Origin: an uncultured Acetobacteraceae bacterium
GTDB taxonomy: Bacteria; Pseudomonadota; Alphaproteobacteria; Acetobacterales; Acetobacteraceae
Direction: 5' to 3'
Assembly (NCBI GenBank): GCA_903907955.1
Contig: CAIVPZ010000091.1
Location: forward strand, 1 to 64,000
Length of the DNA stretch: 64,000 nt
The notes below the pieces were generated by a model. That model was not told where the DNA came from and ran no database searches. It saw only the letters and a program-made list of their open reading frames with translations. How positions within the stretch are numbered: position 1 is the first letter of the stretch; the number at the start of each line of letters is the position of its first letter. Positions 11,891-19,585 of this stretch are shown here, one piece after another. The position numbers and the translations under genes were made by a program.

Positions 11891-12633
11891 CCCTGGTGCT
11901 GGAGGCGGTGCGGCTGTCGCGCCGGTTCGGCGGGGTGCGTGCGGTGAGCGACGTGTCGCTGGCGCTGCACCGTGGCACGTTGCACGCGGTGATCGGCCCG
12001 AACGGGGCCGGCAAGAGCACGCTGGTGAATCTGCTGTCGGGCGAACTTGCCCCCGATGCGGGCAGCATCCTGGTGGACGGCATCGACGTGACCGGCTGGG
12101 CGAACTGGCGGCTGGCGCGGGCCGGCATCGGCCGTTCCTTCCAGCGTACCAATGTGATGGCCGGCATGACGGTGCTGGAGAATGTGCGGCTGGCGGCGCA
12201 GGCCGTGCTGGTGCCGGGCCGGCGGCTGCTGCGCCCGGCGGCGCGCGAAGCGGCCCCGCTGCGGGCGGCCCGCGCGGCGCTGCTGCGGGTGGGGCTGGAG
12301 GAGGTGGCCGATCTGGTCGCGGCGACGCTCAGCCATGGCCAGCAGCGTTTGCTGGAGATCGCCCTGGCGCTGGCGGTGCAGCCGCGCGTGCTGCTGCTGG
12401 ACGAGCCGCTGGCCGGCATGGGCGCGGAGGAAAGCGAGCGGCTGGCGGCGCTGCTGCGGGATCTGGCGCGCGACCATGCGGTGCTGCTGATCGAGCACGA
12501 CATGGATGTGGTGTTTTCGGTGGCCGACAGCGTCACGGTGATGGTGGACGGGCGGGTGCTGGAACGCGGGGCGCCGGATTGGATTCGCGATTCCGTCGCG
12601 GTGCGCGATGCCTATCTGGGGCATGACGTATGA
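11887..12633 (+). CDS. livG: ABC transporter ATP-binding protein, LivG family
   Basis: 248 residues. Walker A GPNGAGKST, Q-loop near SFQRTNVMAGMTVLENVRLA, signature LSHGQQRLLEIA, Walker B LLLDEPLAGMGAEE and H-loop LLIEHDMDVV are all present, so the ATPase should be active. The FQ-x-TNVMAGMTVLENV region and the LLLDEPLAGM element are typical LivG. Overlaps livM at the 5' end and livF at the 3' end by ATGA. Confidence 0.95.
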   Translation: MTLVLEAVRLSRRFGGVRAVSDVSLALHRGTLHAVIGPNGAGKSTLVNLLSGELAPDAGSILVDGIDVTGWANWRLARAGIGRSFQRTNVMAGMTVLENVRLAAQAVLVPGRRLLRPAAREAAPLRAARAALLRVGLEEVADLVAATLSHGQQRLLEIALALAVQPRVLLLDEPLAGMGAEESERLAALLRDLARDHAVLLIEHDMDVVFSVADSVTVMVDGRVLERGAPDWIRDSVAVRDAYLGHDV

Positions 12634-13361
12634 GGCGCGGGTTGCCGGTGCGTGCCCCCCTGCTGCAAGCCCGCGCCCTGGTCGCCGGTTACGGCACGAG
12701 CCGCGTGTTGCACGGCGTGGACCTGGTCGTGCATCCCGGCGAGGCGGTCGGCCTGATGGGCCGCAACGGCATGGGCAAGACCACCCTGCTGCGCTGCCTG
12801 CTCGGCCTGGTGCCGGCCGGGCAGGGGCAGGTGCTGTTCGATGGCCAGGACATCACCGCCGAGCCGACCTTCCGCCGGGTGCGCCGCGGCATTGCCGTGG
12901 TGCCGGAGGGGCGGGGGGTGTTCGGCGCGCTCAGCGTGCTGGAGAATCTGCGCCTCGCCGCGCGGCCCGGGGTGGACGGGCGGCGGAACTGGACCGAGGC
13001 GCGGGTGCTGGCGTTGTTCCCGCGCCTGCGCGAGCGGCTGGCCAATCGCGGCACCCATCTGTCCGGCGGTGAGCAGCAGATGCTGGCGGTGGGGCGGGCG
13101 CTGATGACCAATCCGCGCCTGCTGGTGCTGGACGAGGCCACCGAGGGGCTGGCGCCGCTGATGCGCGACGAGATCTGGCGGACGATCCGCGCCGTGCGCG
13201 CTGACGGCATCGCGACGATCGTGGTGGACCGCACGGTTTCCGCCGTATTGTCCGTGGCCGACAGCGTGGCGGTGCTGGTGAAGGGCAGCGTGGTCTATAG
13301 TGGCCCGCCCGAGGCGCTGCGGCAGGATGCCGGGTTCATGCACCGGCATCTTGGCGTATAG
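12630..13361 (+). CDS. livF: ABC transporter ATP-binding protein, LivF family
   Basis: 243 residues. Walker A GRNGMGKTTLLRCLLGL, IAVVPEGRGVFGALSVLENL, signature LSGGEQQMLAVGRALMTNP and Walker B LLVLDEATEGLAPL identify LivF. The H-loop position reads VVDRTVSAVLSVAD rather than the usual VEQN form, a modest variation. Last gene of the transporter operon; the GST-like gene starts 29 bp later on the same strand. Confidence 0.94.
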   Translation: MRRGLPVRAPLLQARALVAGYGTSRVLHGVDLVVHPGEAVGLMGRNGMGKTTLLRCLLGLVPAGQGQVLFDGQDITAEPTFRRVRRGIAVVPEGRGVFGALSVLENLRLAARPGVDGRRNWTEARVLALFPRLRERLANRGTHLSGGEQQMLAVGRALMTNPRLLVLDEATEGLAPLMRDEIWRTIRAVRADGIATIVVDRTVSAVLSVADSVAVLVKGSVVYSGPPEALRQDAGFMHRHLGV

Positions 13362-13390
13362 GCGAGCAGACCGCAGCGGGGAGCCAACCG

Positions 13391-14086
13391 ATGATCGAAG
13401 CCTGGACCTGGCCGACACCGAACGGGCACAAGGTGCACATCGCCCTGGAGGAGCTGGAACTTCCCTACCAGGTCATTCCGGTCAACATCAGCGCCGGCGA
13501 GCAGTTCCGGCCGGAATTCCTGGCGATCACCCCGAACCACCGCATCCCCGCCATCGTCGATCCCGACGGGCCGGGCGGCCGGCCGATCAGCCTGTTCGAA
13601 TCCGGCGCCATCCTGATCTACCTGGCCGAGAAGGCCGGCCGGCTGATCCCGGCCGATCCGCAGGCCCGCTATGCCTGCCTGCAATGGCTGATGTTCCAGA
13701 TGGGCGGGGTCGGGCCGATGTTCGGCCAGTTCAACCACTTCAGCACCTACGCGGCGGAGAAGATCCCCTACGCCATCGAGCGCTACCAGAACGAGGTGCT
13801 CCGCCTGCACCGCGTGCTGGACAAACGCCTCGCCCAGGCCGCGTGGCTGGCCGGCGACGCATACTCGATCGCCGACATCGCCACCTATCCCTGGCTGCGC
13901 AACCCGCACCGCCGCGGCGTGGACTTCGCCGATTACCCCAATGTGAAGCGCTGGTTCGAGGAGATCGACGCCCGCCCGGCGGTGCAGCGCGGCTGCGCCG
14001 TGCTGGCCGAGCACCAGCGCAAGGGGGCGATCACCGACACCGCCCGCGAGGTGCTGTTCGGCAAGACGCAGTTCACCGCGCGGTGA
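13391..14086 (+). CDS. YfcG-like glutathione S-transferase (GSH-dependent disulfide oxidoreductase type)
   Basis: 231 residues. An N-terminal thioredoxin-like GST domain (WTWPTPNGHKVHIALEELELPY, NHRIPAIVDPDGPGG, LFESGAILIYLAEK) is followed by an all-helical C-terminal domain (FNHFSTYAAEKIPYAIERYQNEVLRLHRVLDKRLA, YSIADIATYPW). The TPNG start of the active-site loop and the QF-x-HF region match the YfcG/YghU group, which reduces disulfides with glutathione rather than conjugating substrates. Cytoplasmic. It sits 29 bp after livF and may be read through from that promoter; no functional link is evident. Confidence 0.87.
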   Translation: MIEAWTWPTPNGHKVHIALEELELPYQVIPVNISAGEQFRPEFLAITPNHRIPAIVDPDGPGGRPISLFESGAILIYLAEKAGRLIPADPQARYACLQWLMFQMGGVGPMFGQFNHFSTYAAEKIPYAIERYQNEVLRLHRVLDKRLAQAAWLAGDAYSIADIATYPWLRNPHRRGVDFADYPNVKRWFEEIDARPAVQRGCAVLAEHQRKGAITDTAREVLFGKTQFTAR

Positions 14087-14195
14087 CCCGCCCGCCCCGG
14101 CAATGCACCACATGCATGCGGCTATCTTGTTTCACGCCGCGGCTGTATCGTGCCGTCCGGAGTTCTCCGGACACGAAAGGCAACGGTCGGCGCCG

Positions 14196-15566
14196 ATGAC
14201 CGCGCGTATCCTCATCGTCGACGACGTGCCGGCGAACACCCGCCTGCTCGAGGCGAAGCTGTCTGCCGAATACTACCAGGTCGCGACCGTCCATGACGGG
14301 TTCGAGGCGATCCGGATGGCCCATTCCTGGCAGCCCGACCTGATCCTGCTCGACGTCATGATGCCGGAGATGGATGGTTACGAGACCTGCCGCCGGCTCA
14401 AGGATGACGTTGCCACCATCCATATTCCGGTGGTGATGGTCACCGCCCTTGGTGAGCCCGGCGAGCGGCTGCGCGGCCTGGAGGCAGGGGCGGACGACTT
14501 CCTGACCAAGCCGGTCGAGTATGACACGCTGCTGGCGCGGGTGAAGTCGCTGGTGCGGCTCAAGCGGTTGCTGGACGAATGGCGGCTGCGCGGCGAAACC
14601 GCCCGGGCGCTCGGCCTGACCGCCGACTCGATGACCCCCCCCTCGGTCGCCGGTGCCCGCGCGCTGGTGGTGGACGACTGGGACCTCGGCGCGCAGACCG
14701 TGCAGGACGCCTTGTCGCGGGAGGGCATCCTGCCCGGCCGCGCCGCCTCCGAGGCCGAGGCGCTGGCGCTGGCGGCGGCGATTCCGTTCGATCTGGTGGT
14801 GCTCAGCCTGTCCATGACCGCCGAGGACCCGCTGCGCCTTGCCTCCCGGCTGCGCGCCGCCGATGCCACCCAGGACATCCCGCTGCTGCTGATCGCCGAG
14901 CCGGAGCAGAAGGACCGCATCCTGCGCGGCTTCGACCTCGGCGCCAATGACTGGCTGCTGCGGCCGATCGACGAGAACGAACTGCGCGCCCGCGCCCGCA
15001 ACCAGATCCGCCGCAAGTTCTACCAGGACCGGCTGCGCGCCGATCTCGGCAGCGCGCTGGAGATGGCGCTGACCGACCCGCTCACCGGGTTCTACAACCA
15101 GCGCTACCTGATGCGGCATCTGCGCGGGCTGATGGCCACGGCGCAGACCGCCGGCATCGCGGTGATGATGGTCGACGTGGACCACTTCAAGATCATCAAC
15201 GACCGCTATGGCCATCCGGTCGGCGACCGGGCGCTGAAGGTGGTGGCGGACACGCTGCGCGGCCGTATCCGCGTGTTCGACAGTATTGCCCGCTACGGCG
15301 GCGAGGAATTCGTGGTGGTGATGCCGGGCGCCAGCCCGCAGGACGCGTCGGCGGCGGCCGAGCGGTTGCGCGCGGCCGTCGAGCACATGCCGTTCGTCCC
15401 GGAACCCGGGGTGACGCATCCGCTGACGGTGAGCATCGGGCTGGCGTTCAGCGGCGACCGCAACCACAGCGCCGAACTGCTGCTGCAGGCCGCTGACCAG
15501 GCCATGTACCGGGCCAAGCGCAGTGGCCGCAACCGGGTGGAAATGGCCGCCTCGCCGACGGCCTGA
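14196..15566 (+). CDS. pleD: PleD, response regulator diguanylate cyclase
   Basis: 456 residues: receiver 1 (Asp53 in LLDVMMPEMDG, Lys105 in LTKPVEYD), a degenerate receiver 2 (about 153-270, with Ser where the phospho-acceptor Asp should be, VVLSLSM), and a GGDEF domain with GGEEF at 368-372. The inhibitory c-di-GMP I-site RxxD is Arg359-Asp362, as I recall the same numbering as in Caulobacter PleD. Makes c-di-GMP after phosphorylation-driven dimerisation, and is product-inhibited. The ATG at 14196 was chosen because the receiver begins there; the frame is open back to 14103. Possible functional link: c-di-GMP activates cellulose synthase, and a bcs locus lies in the same window. Confidence 0.95.
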   Translation: MTARILIVDDVPANTRLLEAKLSAEYYQVATVHDGFEAIRMAHSWQPDLILLDVMMPEMDGYETCRRLKDDVATIHIPVVMVTALGEPGERLRGLEAGADDFLTKPVEYDTLLARVKSLVRLKRLLDEWRLRGETARALGLTADSMTPPSVAGARALVVDDWDLGAQTVQDALSREGILPGRAASEAEALALAAAIPFDLVVLSLSMTAEDPLRLASRLRAADATQDIPLLLIAEPEQKDRILRGFDLGANDWLLRPIDENELRARARNQIRRKFYQDRLRADLGSALEMALTDPLTGFYNQRYLMRHLRGLMATAQTAGIAVMMVDVDHFKIINDRYGHPVGDRALKVVADTLRGRIRVFDSIARYGGEEFVVVMPGASPQDASAAAERLRAAVEHMPFVPEPGVTHPLTVSIGLAFSGDRNHSAELLLQAADQAMYRAKRSGRNRVEMAASPTA

Positions 15567-15578
15567 CGGCGGCCGGCG

Positions 15579-15746
15579 CTACTTGATCTTGGCTTCCTTG
15601 AACGCGACGTGCTTGCGGGCCACCGGATCGTATTTCCGGAACTCCAGCTTGCCGGTCTGGGCGCGGGCGTTCTTCTTGGTCACATAGAAATAGCCGGTGT
15701 CGGCGGTGGACACGAGCTTGATCTGGACCGTGTTCGTCTTGGCCAT
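15579..15746 (-). CDS. rpmG: 50S ribosomal protein L33
   Basis: 55 residues beginning [20 protein letters not shown] and ending [13 protein letters not shown]. This is the alphaproteobacterial L33 type without the zinc-binding cysteine pairs; Y-F-Y-V-T-K-K-N and KLEFRKYDP are characteristic. Start ATG at 15746-15744, stop TAG at 15581-15579, 12 bp from the convergent pleD stop. A hairpin at 15813-15842 separates it from the S41 protease gene upstream on the same strand, so it is probably its own transcript. Confidence 0.96.
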   Translation of the reverse strand: MAKTNTVQIKLVSTADTGYFYVTKKNARAQTGKLEFRKYDPVARKHVAFKEAKIK

Positions 15747-15812
15747 GGCGGAAAATCCCTCGAAGGAGGGGGGTCATCGCCCATGCGGGCGGGCGGCGTC
15801 AAGGGTGAAAGG

Positions 15813-15842
15813 AAGGCCAGGGGTCGGTGGACCCCTGGCCTT
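15813..15842 (-). terminator. Perfect hairpin after the S41 protease gene
   Basis: A 13-bp perfect inverted repeat (AAGGCCAGGGGTC / GACCCCTGGCCTT, loop of four) begins three bases after the protease stop codon and is followed on the minus strand by CCTTTC. It looks like an intrinsic terminator with a weak U-tract. Its arms resemble a shortened fusion of the two hairpins of the dispersed repeat seen at 34886, 49366 and 60295. Confidence 0.7.
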
Positions 15843-15845
15843 GCT

Positions 15846-17360
15846 TTACCTTTGCCCGCCCAGCAGCGCCGCCGCATAGGCCGCTGGCGCCTCAATCAGC
15901 GCCCGCGCCGCCGCCAGGTCGCTGTCACGCCCTTCCGCGGCCGGGCAGGCGTTGCGGATTTCCAGCATTTCCGCCGGCGGCAACGGTGCCCGCGCCGAGC
16001 GGTGGCGCCCCAGCGCGCGCGCCATCATGGAACGGCCCTGCGCCAGTTCGGCCAGTTGCCGCCCCAGCGACTCGCCGCCCAGGCTGGTGCAGACCTGCGG
16101 CAGCACCCCCAGGCCCTGGATCGGCCAGCCCAGCGGCGCCAGCACGCGGCTCCAGGTGATCAGCAACTCGCCGCCGTCCGGCAGGGTGGTGATGGTCTGC
16201 ACCAGCCCCTTGCCGAGGGTCGAACTGCCCACCACCACCGCCCGCCCCTGGTCGGCCAGGGCGGCGGCCAGGATCTCGGCGGCACTGGCCGAGCGGCCGT
16301 CCACCATCACCACCACCGGCATGCCGTGCGCGAGATCGCTGCCGATGGCGCGGAAATCATGCGCCGCGGCGGGGTCCCGCCCCACGGTCATCGCCACCAA
16401 CCCCTCCGGGATCAGGGTGCCGGCGGCCACCGCCGCCTGCCGCAGCAGCCCGCCACGGTTGCCGCGCAGGTCCAGCACCAGGCCCCGCGGCGGGTGCGGG
16501 CCGCCCAGGCCGCGCTCGATCTCGTGCGCGAGGCGGGTGCCGGTGTCGCCGGCGAAGCTGGTGACCCGCAGCAGCAGCAGATCGCCGACCCGGGTCGGCA
16601 GCACGGTCTCCGGCGGCACCAGGGCGCGCACCAGATCGATGCTGCGGGTGCGCCCGTCGCGGTCGCGCAGCGACACCTGGACGCGGGTTCCCTCCGGCCC
16701 GCCGAGCAGCGCGTTCACCGATTCGAGGTCGGCGCCCTGGGTGGCCTGTCCGTCCACCGCCAGGATGCGGTCGCCCTCATGGATGCCGGCCTGTGCCGCC
16801 GGCCCGTCGGCGGCCACGTCCTGCACCGCGAAGCCGCCGTTGCGGCGGGCAACCTGCACCCCGATGCCGGCCCGGCCGGCGCGGCGGATGCGGTCGGCGG
16901 CGGCCTCGGCCGGCGGCGAATAGCGCGAGTACGGGTCCAGGTGGTTGAACAACTCGTCGAAGAAGCTGCGCAGCACCCCCTGGGTGCCGGCCCGGCGCAC
17001 CACGTCGGAGGCGTCCCAGCCGACGCGCACGAACTGCGCCGTGACGTCCCCCCAGCCCTCGGCGTCGTCCGGCTCCGGCGGCGCGCGCGCGGCCAGGGTG
17101 CGGGCATCGATGGTCAGCCGCAGCGTGCCGTCGCGCAACTCGACGGCCAGCCGCGGGTCGATCGTGGTCAGCCCGCGCAGCCCCCACAAGGCGAGCTGCC
17201 ATACCGGCACCGCGTCCAGTGCCCGCGGCACCATGAAAGCCAGCGCGGTGGCGGTGACCCGTGCCACCAGGCGCTGGTCCAGCGCCTGGCCGGGAAGGAA
17301 CGGCTCGGCCGCGGCGGGCAGCTCAAGCAACAGCAGCAGCAGGAACGAGAGAATCCTCAC
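15846..17360 (-). CDS. S41 family C-terminal processing protease (CtpA-like) with PDZ domain
   Basis: 504 residues. Signal peptide 1-18 (LSFLLLLLLELPAAA), an N-terminal helical region with FNHLDPYSRY (about 138-147), a PDZ domain (about 160-240, GIGVQVARRNGGFAVQDV) and the peptidase S41 core with the catalytic dyad Ser359 (GRSASAAEI) and Lys384 (TLGKGLVQT). Periplasmic tail-specific protease, expected to process or degrade envelope proteins. The ATG overlaps the rnr stop as ATGA. The C-terminal approximately 90 residues are not recognised. Confidence 0.92.
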   Translation of the reverse strand: MRILSFLLLLLLELPAAAEPFLPGQALDQRLVARVTATALAFMVPRALDAVPVWQLALWGLRGLTTIDPRLAVELRDGTLRLTIDARTLAARAPPEPDDAEGWGDVTAQFVRVGWDASDVVRRAGTQGVLRSFFDELFNHLDPYSRYSPPAEAAADRIRRAGRAGIGVQVARRNGGFAVQDVAADGPAAQAGIHEGDRILAVDGQATQGADLESVNALLGGPEGTRVQVSLRDRDGRTRSIDLVRALVPPETVLPTRVGDLLLLRVTSFAGDTGTRLAHEIERGLGGPHPPRGLVLDLRGNRGGLLRQAAVAAGTLIPEGLVAMTVGRDPAAAHDFRAIGSDLAHGMPVVVMVDGRSASAAEILAAALADQGRAVVVGSSTLGKGLVQTITTLPDGGELLITWSRVLAPLGWPIQGLGVLPQVCTSLGGESLGRQLAELAQGRSMMARALGRHRSARAPLPPAEMLEIRNACPAAEGRDSDLAAARALIEAPAAYAAALLGGQR

Positions 17361-19552
17361 CTTTGCCGGGGCCGGCCCCTCCCGCGTGCGGGGCCGGTGC
17401 CCGGCGAACCCGCTGCCGTGCCCCCGCGCGTGCCATCCACGATGTGGAACACCAGCCCGCCGGTCACCGGACTCGCCTCGGCGAGCAGGACCTCGACTTC
17501 CTGGGTCAGACCGAAGGTAAGGCGGGTGCGGCGGCCGGACAGAGTCTGGGTTGCTTCGTCATGAAACCAGAAATCGTCTTGCAGGGAAGACACCGGGACA
17601 AGTCCGCTCGCGCCGCTTCCCGTAACTGTGACGAAAAGACCGAACCGGGTCACGCCGGAAATGCGCGCGGCGAACAGCGATCCCACCTTGTCTGCCATGA
17701 ACGCAGCGAGGTACCGGTCGATCGCGTCGCGCTCGGCCAGGGCCGCGCGGCGTTCGGTGGCGGTGATGTGTTCGGCCCAGTCGGCCAGATGCGGCGCCTC
17801 GGCCTCGACCAGCCCGCCTGCGCCGAGCCTCAGGCCGCGGACCAGGGCACGGTGCACCAGCAGGTCGGCGTAGCGGCGGATCGGGCTGGTGAAATGGGCG
17901 TAGCGCGCCAGTGACAGGCCGAAATGGCCGATATTTTCCACCGCATAGGCGGCCTGCGACTGGCTGCGCAGCATGACCTCGTTCACCAGCGGCGCCTGCT
18001 CGCCGCCGGCGACCAGCTTGAGCACGCGGTCGAGATCGCGCGGATGCAGCTGGTTGCCTGGCGGCAGGCTGATGTCGAGGGTGCGCAGGAAGCCGCGCAG
18101 CGCGTCCAGCTTCTGGTCCGACGGCGGCGCGTGCACGCGGTAGACGCAGGGCTGGTGCAGCCGCTCCAGCTCCTCGGCGGCGCAGACATTGGCCAGCACC
18201 ATGAACTCCTCGATCAGCCGGTGGCTGTCGAGTCGCGGCCGCGGGCTGACGGCGGCCACCCGCCCGGAATCGTCCAGCACGACCCGCCGCTCGGGCAGGT
18301 CGAGGTCGAGGGTGCCGCGGGCATCGCGGGCGGCGAGCAATACGCGGAAGGCGGCATACAAAGCGGGCAGCGGCAGGCCGAGATCGTCGCCGGAGTCCTG
18401 CGCCGCCTGCACCTGCTCGTAGGTCAGCCGGGCGGCGCTGCGCATCAGGCCGCGGCCGAAACGGTGCGCGGTTTTCCGGCCGGCGGCATCGACGCGCATC
18501 TCGACGAACAGACAGCCGCGATCCTCGCCCGGGCGCAGGCTGCACCAGCCGTTCGACAGCGCCTCCGGCAGCATGGGCACGACGCGGTCGGGAAAGTAAC
18601 AGGAATTGCCGCGGGTGCGCGCCGCGCGGTCGAGCGCCGAGTCGGGCTGGACGTAGTGGGCCACGTCGGCGATCGCCACGGTCAGGCGGAACCCGTCGCC
18701 GTCGGGGGCGGCGAACACCGCGTCGTCGAAGTCGCGCGCGTCCTCGCCGTCGATGGTGACCAGCGGGATGTCGCGCAGGTCGGTGCGCCCCTGCGGGCCG
18801 ACGCCGCCGGCACGCTCCGCCTCGGTGACCGCGGCGGCGGGGAATTCCACCGGGATGTCGTGGGTGTGGATGACGATCAGGCTGACCGAACGGGCGTCGC
18901 CCATGCTGCCGAGGCGCTCGAGCACGCGCGCCGGTTTCAGCCCGAAGCTGGTGGCGGGCAGGGGGGCGGCCAGCACGATCTCGCCGGGTTTGGCGCCGCC
19001 TTCCTCGCCGGGTGGCACCGCCCATTCAGCCTTCGAGCGGCGGTCGGTGGGCACGATGCGCCCGCCGCCGCGGGGCGAGGGGTGGAATACGCCCAGCACG
19101 CGGCCGGGGGCGTCGGTCAGGCGCTTCAGCGTGCGGCCTTCGTAGCGGCCGGGACCGATTGGCGACAGCCGCGCCAGCACCCGCTCGCCCGGCGCCAGCG
19201 CCGGGCGGCCACGCGGTTCCGGCGCCATCAGCACCAGCGGCGGCGGGCCTTCGCCCTCCCAGCCGACCGGACGGGCGATGGCGTCGCCGTCCGGGTCGGT
19301 GCCGGTGATCTGCACCACCATGGCGTCGGGCAGCCGGCCGGGGGCGGCGACCCGGCGGCGGCCGGCGGGGGCCAGTTCGCCTTCGGCGGCCATGGCGCGG
19401 AGCACGTCGCGCAGGTCCAGGCGCTGGTCGGCGGTGAGGCCGAATTCGCGGGCGATTTCGCGTTTTCCGACCCGGCCGGGCGACTCGCGCACGAAGCGGC
19501 GGATGGCGTCGCGGCTGGGCATATCCGGGGGATTACGGGGCTTGCGGGGCAT
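17357..19552 (-). CDS. rnr: Ribonuclease R
   Basis: 731 residues. N-terminal winged-helix region (SRDAIRRFVRESPGRVGKREIA), cold-shock-like OB folds, the RNB catalytic domain with IDGEDARDFDDAVF (metal-binding Asp cluster) and the RYADLLVHRALVRG element, and a C-terminal S1 domain (ISGVTRFGLFVTVTGSGASGLVPVSSL). A 3'-5' exoribonuclease that degrades structured RNA. Starts 33 bp after the topA stop and ends in an ATGA overlap with the S41 protease gene. A second ATG at residue 11 is an alternative start. Confidence 0.95.
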   Translation of the reverse strand: MPRKPRNPPDMPSRDAIRRFVRESPGRVGKREIAREFGLTADQRLDLRDVLRAMAAEGELAPAGRRRVAAPGRLPDAMVVQITGTDPDGDAIARPVGWEGEGPPPLVLMAPEPRGRPALAPGERVLARLSPIGPGRYEGRTLKRLTDAPGRVLGVFHPSPRGGGRIVPTDRRSKAEWAVPPGEEGGAKPGEIVLAAPLPATSFGLKPARVLERLGSMGDARSVSLIVIHTHDIPVEFPAAAVTEAERAGGVGPQGRTDLRDIPLVTIDGEDARDFDDAVFAAPDGDGFRLTVAIADVAHYVQPDSALDRAARTRGNSCYFPDRVVPMLPEALSNGWCSLRPGEDRGCLFVEMRVDAAGRKTAHRFGRGLMRSAARLTYEQVQAAQDSGDDLGLPLPALYAAFRVLLAARDARGTLDLDLPERRVVLDDSGRVAAVSPRPRLDSHRLIEEFMVLANVCAAEELERLHQPCVYRVHAPPSDQKLDALRGFLRTLDISLPPGNQLHPRDLDRVLKLVAGGEQAPLVNEVMLRSQSQAAYAVENIGHFGLSLARYAHFTSPIRRYADLLVHRALVRGLRLGAGGLVEAEAPHLADWAEHITATERRAALAERDAIDRYLAAFMADKVGSLFAARISGVTRFGLFVTVTGSGASGLVPVSSLQDDFWFHDEATQTLSGRRTRLTFGLTQEVEVLLAEASPVTGGLVFHIVDGTRGGTAAGSPGTGPARGRGRPRQR

Positions 19553-19585
19553 GGGCCTATACTAGCCTGACGCCGCCGCGGTTGC

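Noticed and set aside
17924-19570. Large plus-strand ORF opposite rnr
   Set aside because: Antisense to a recognised RNase R with all motifs; the peptide is Gly/Arg/Gln-rich as expected of a shadow.
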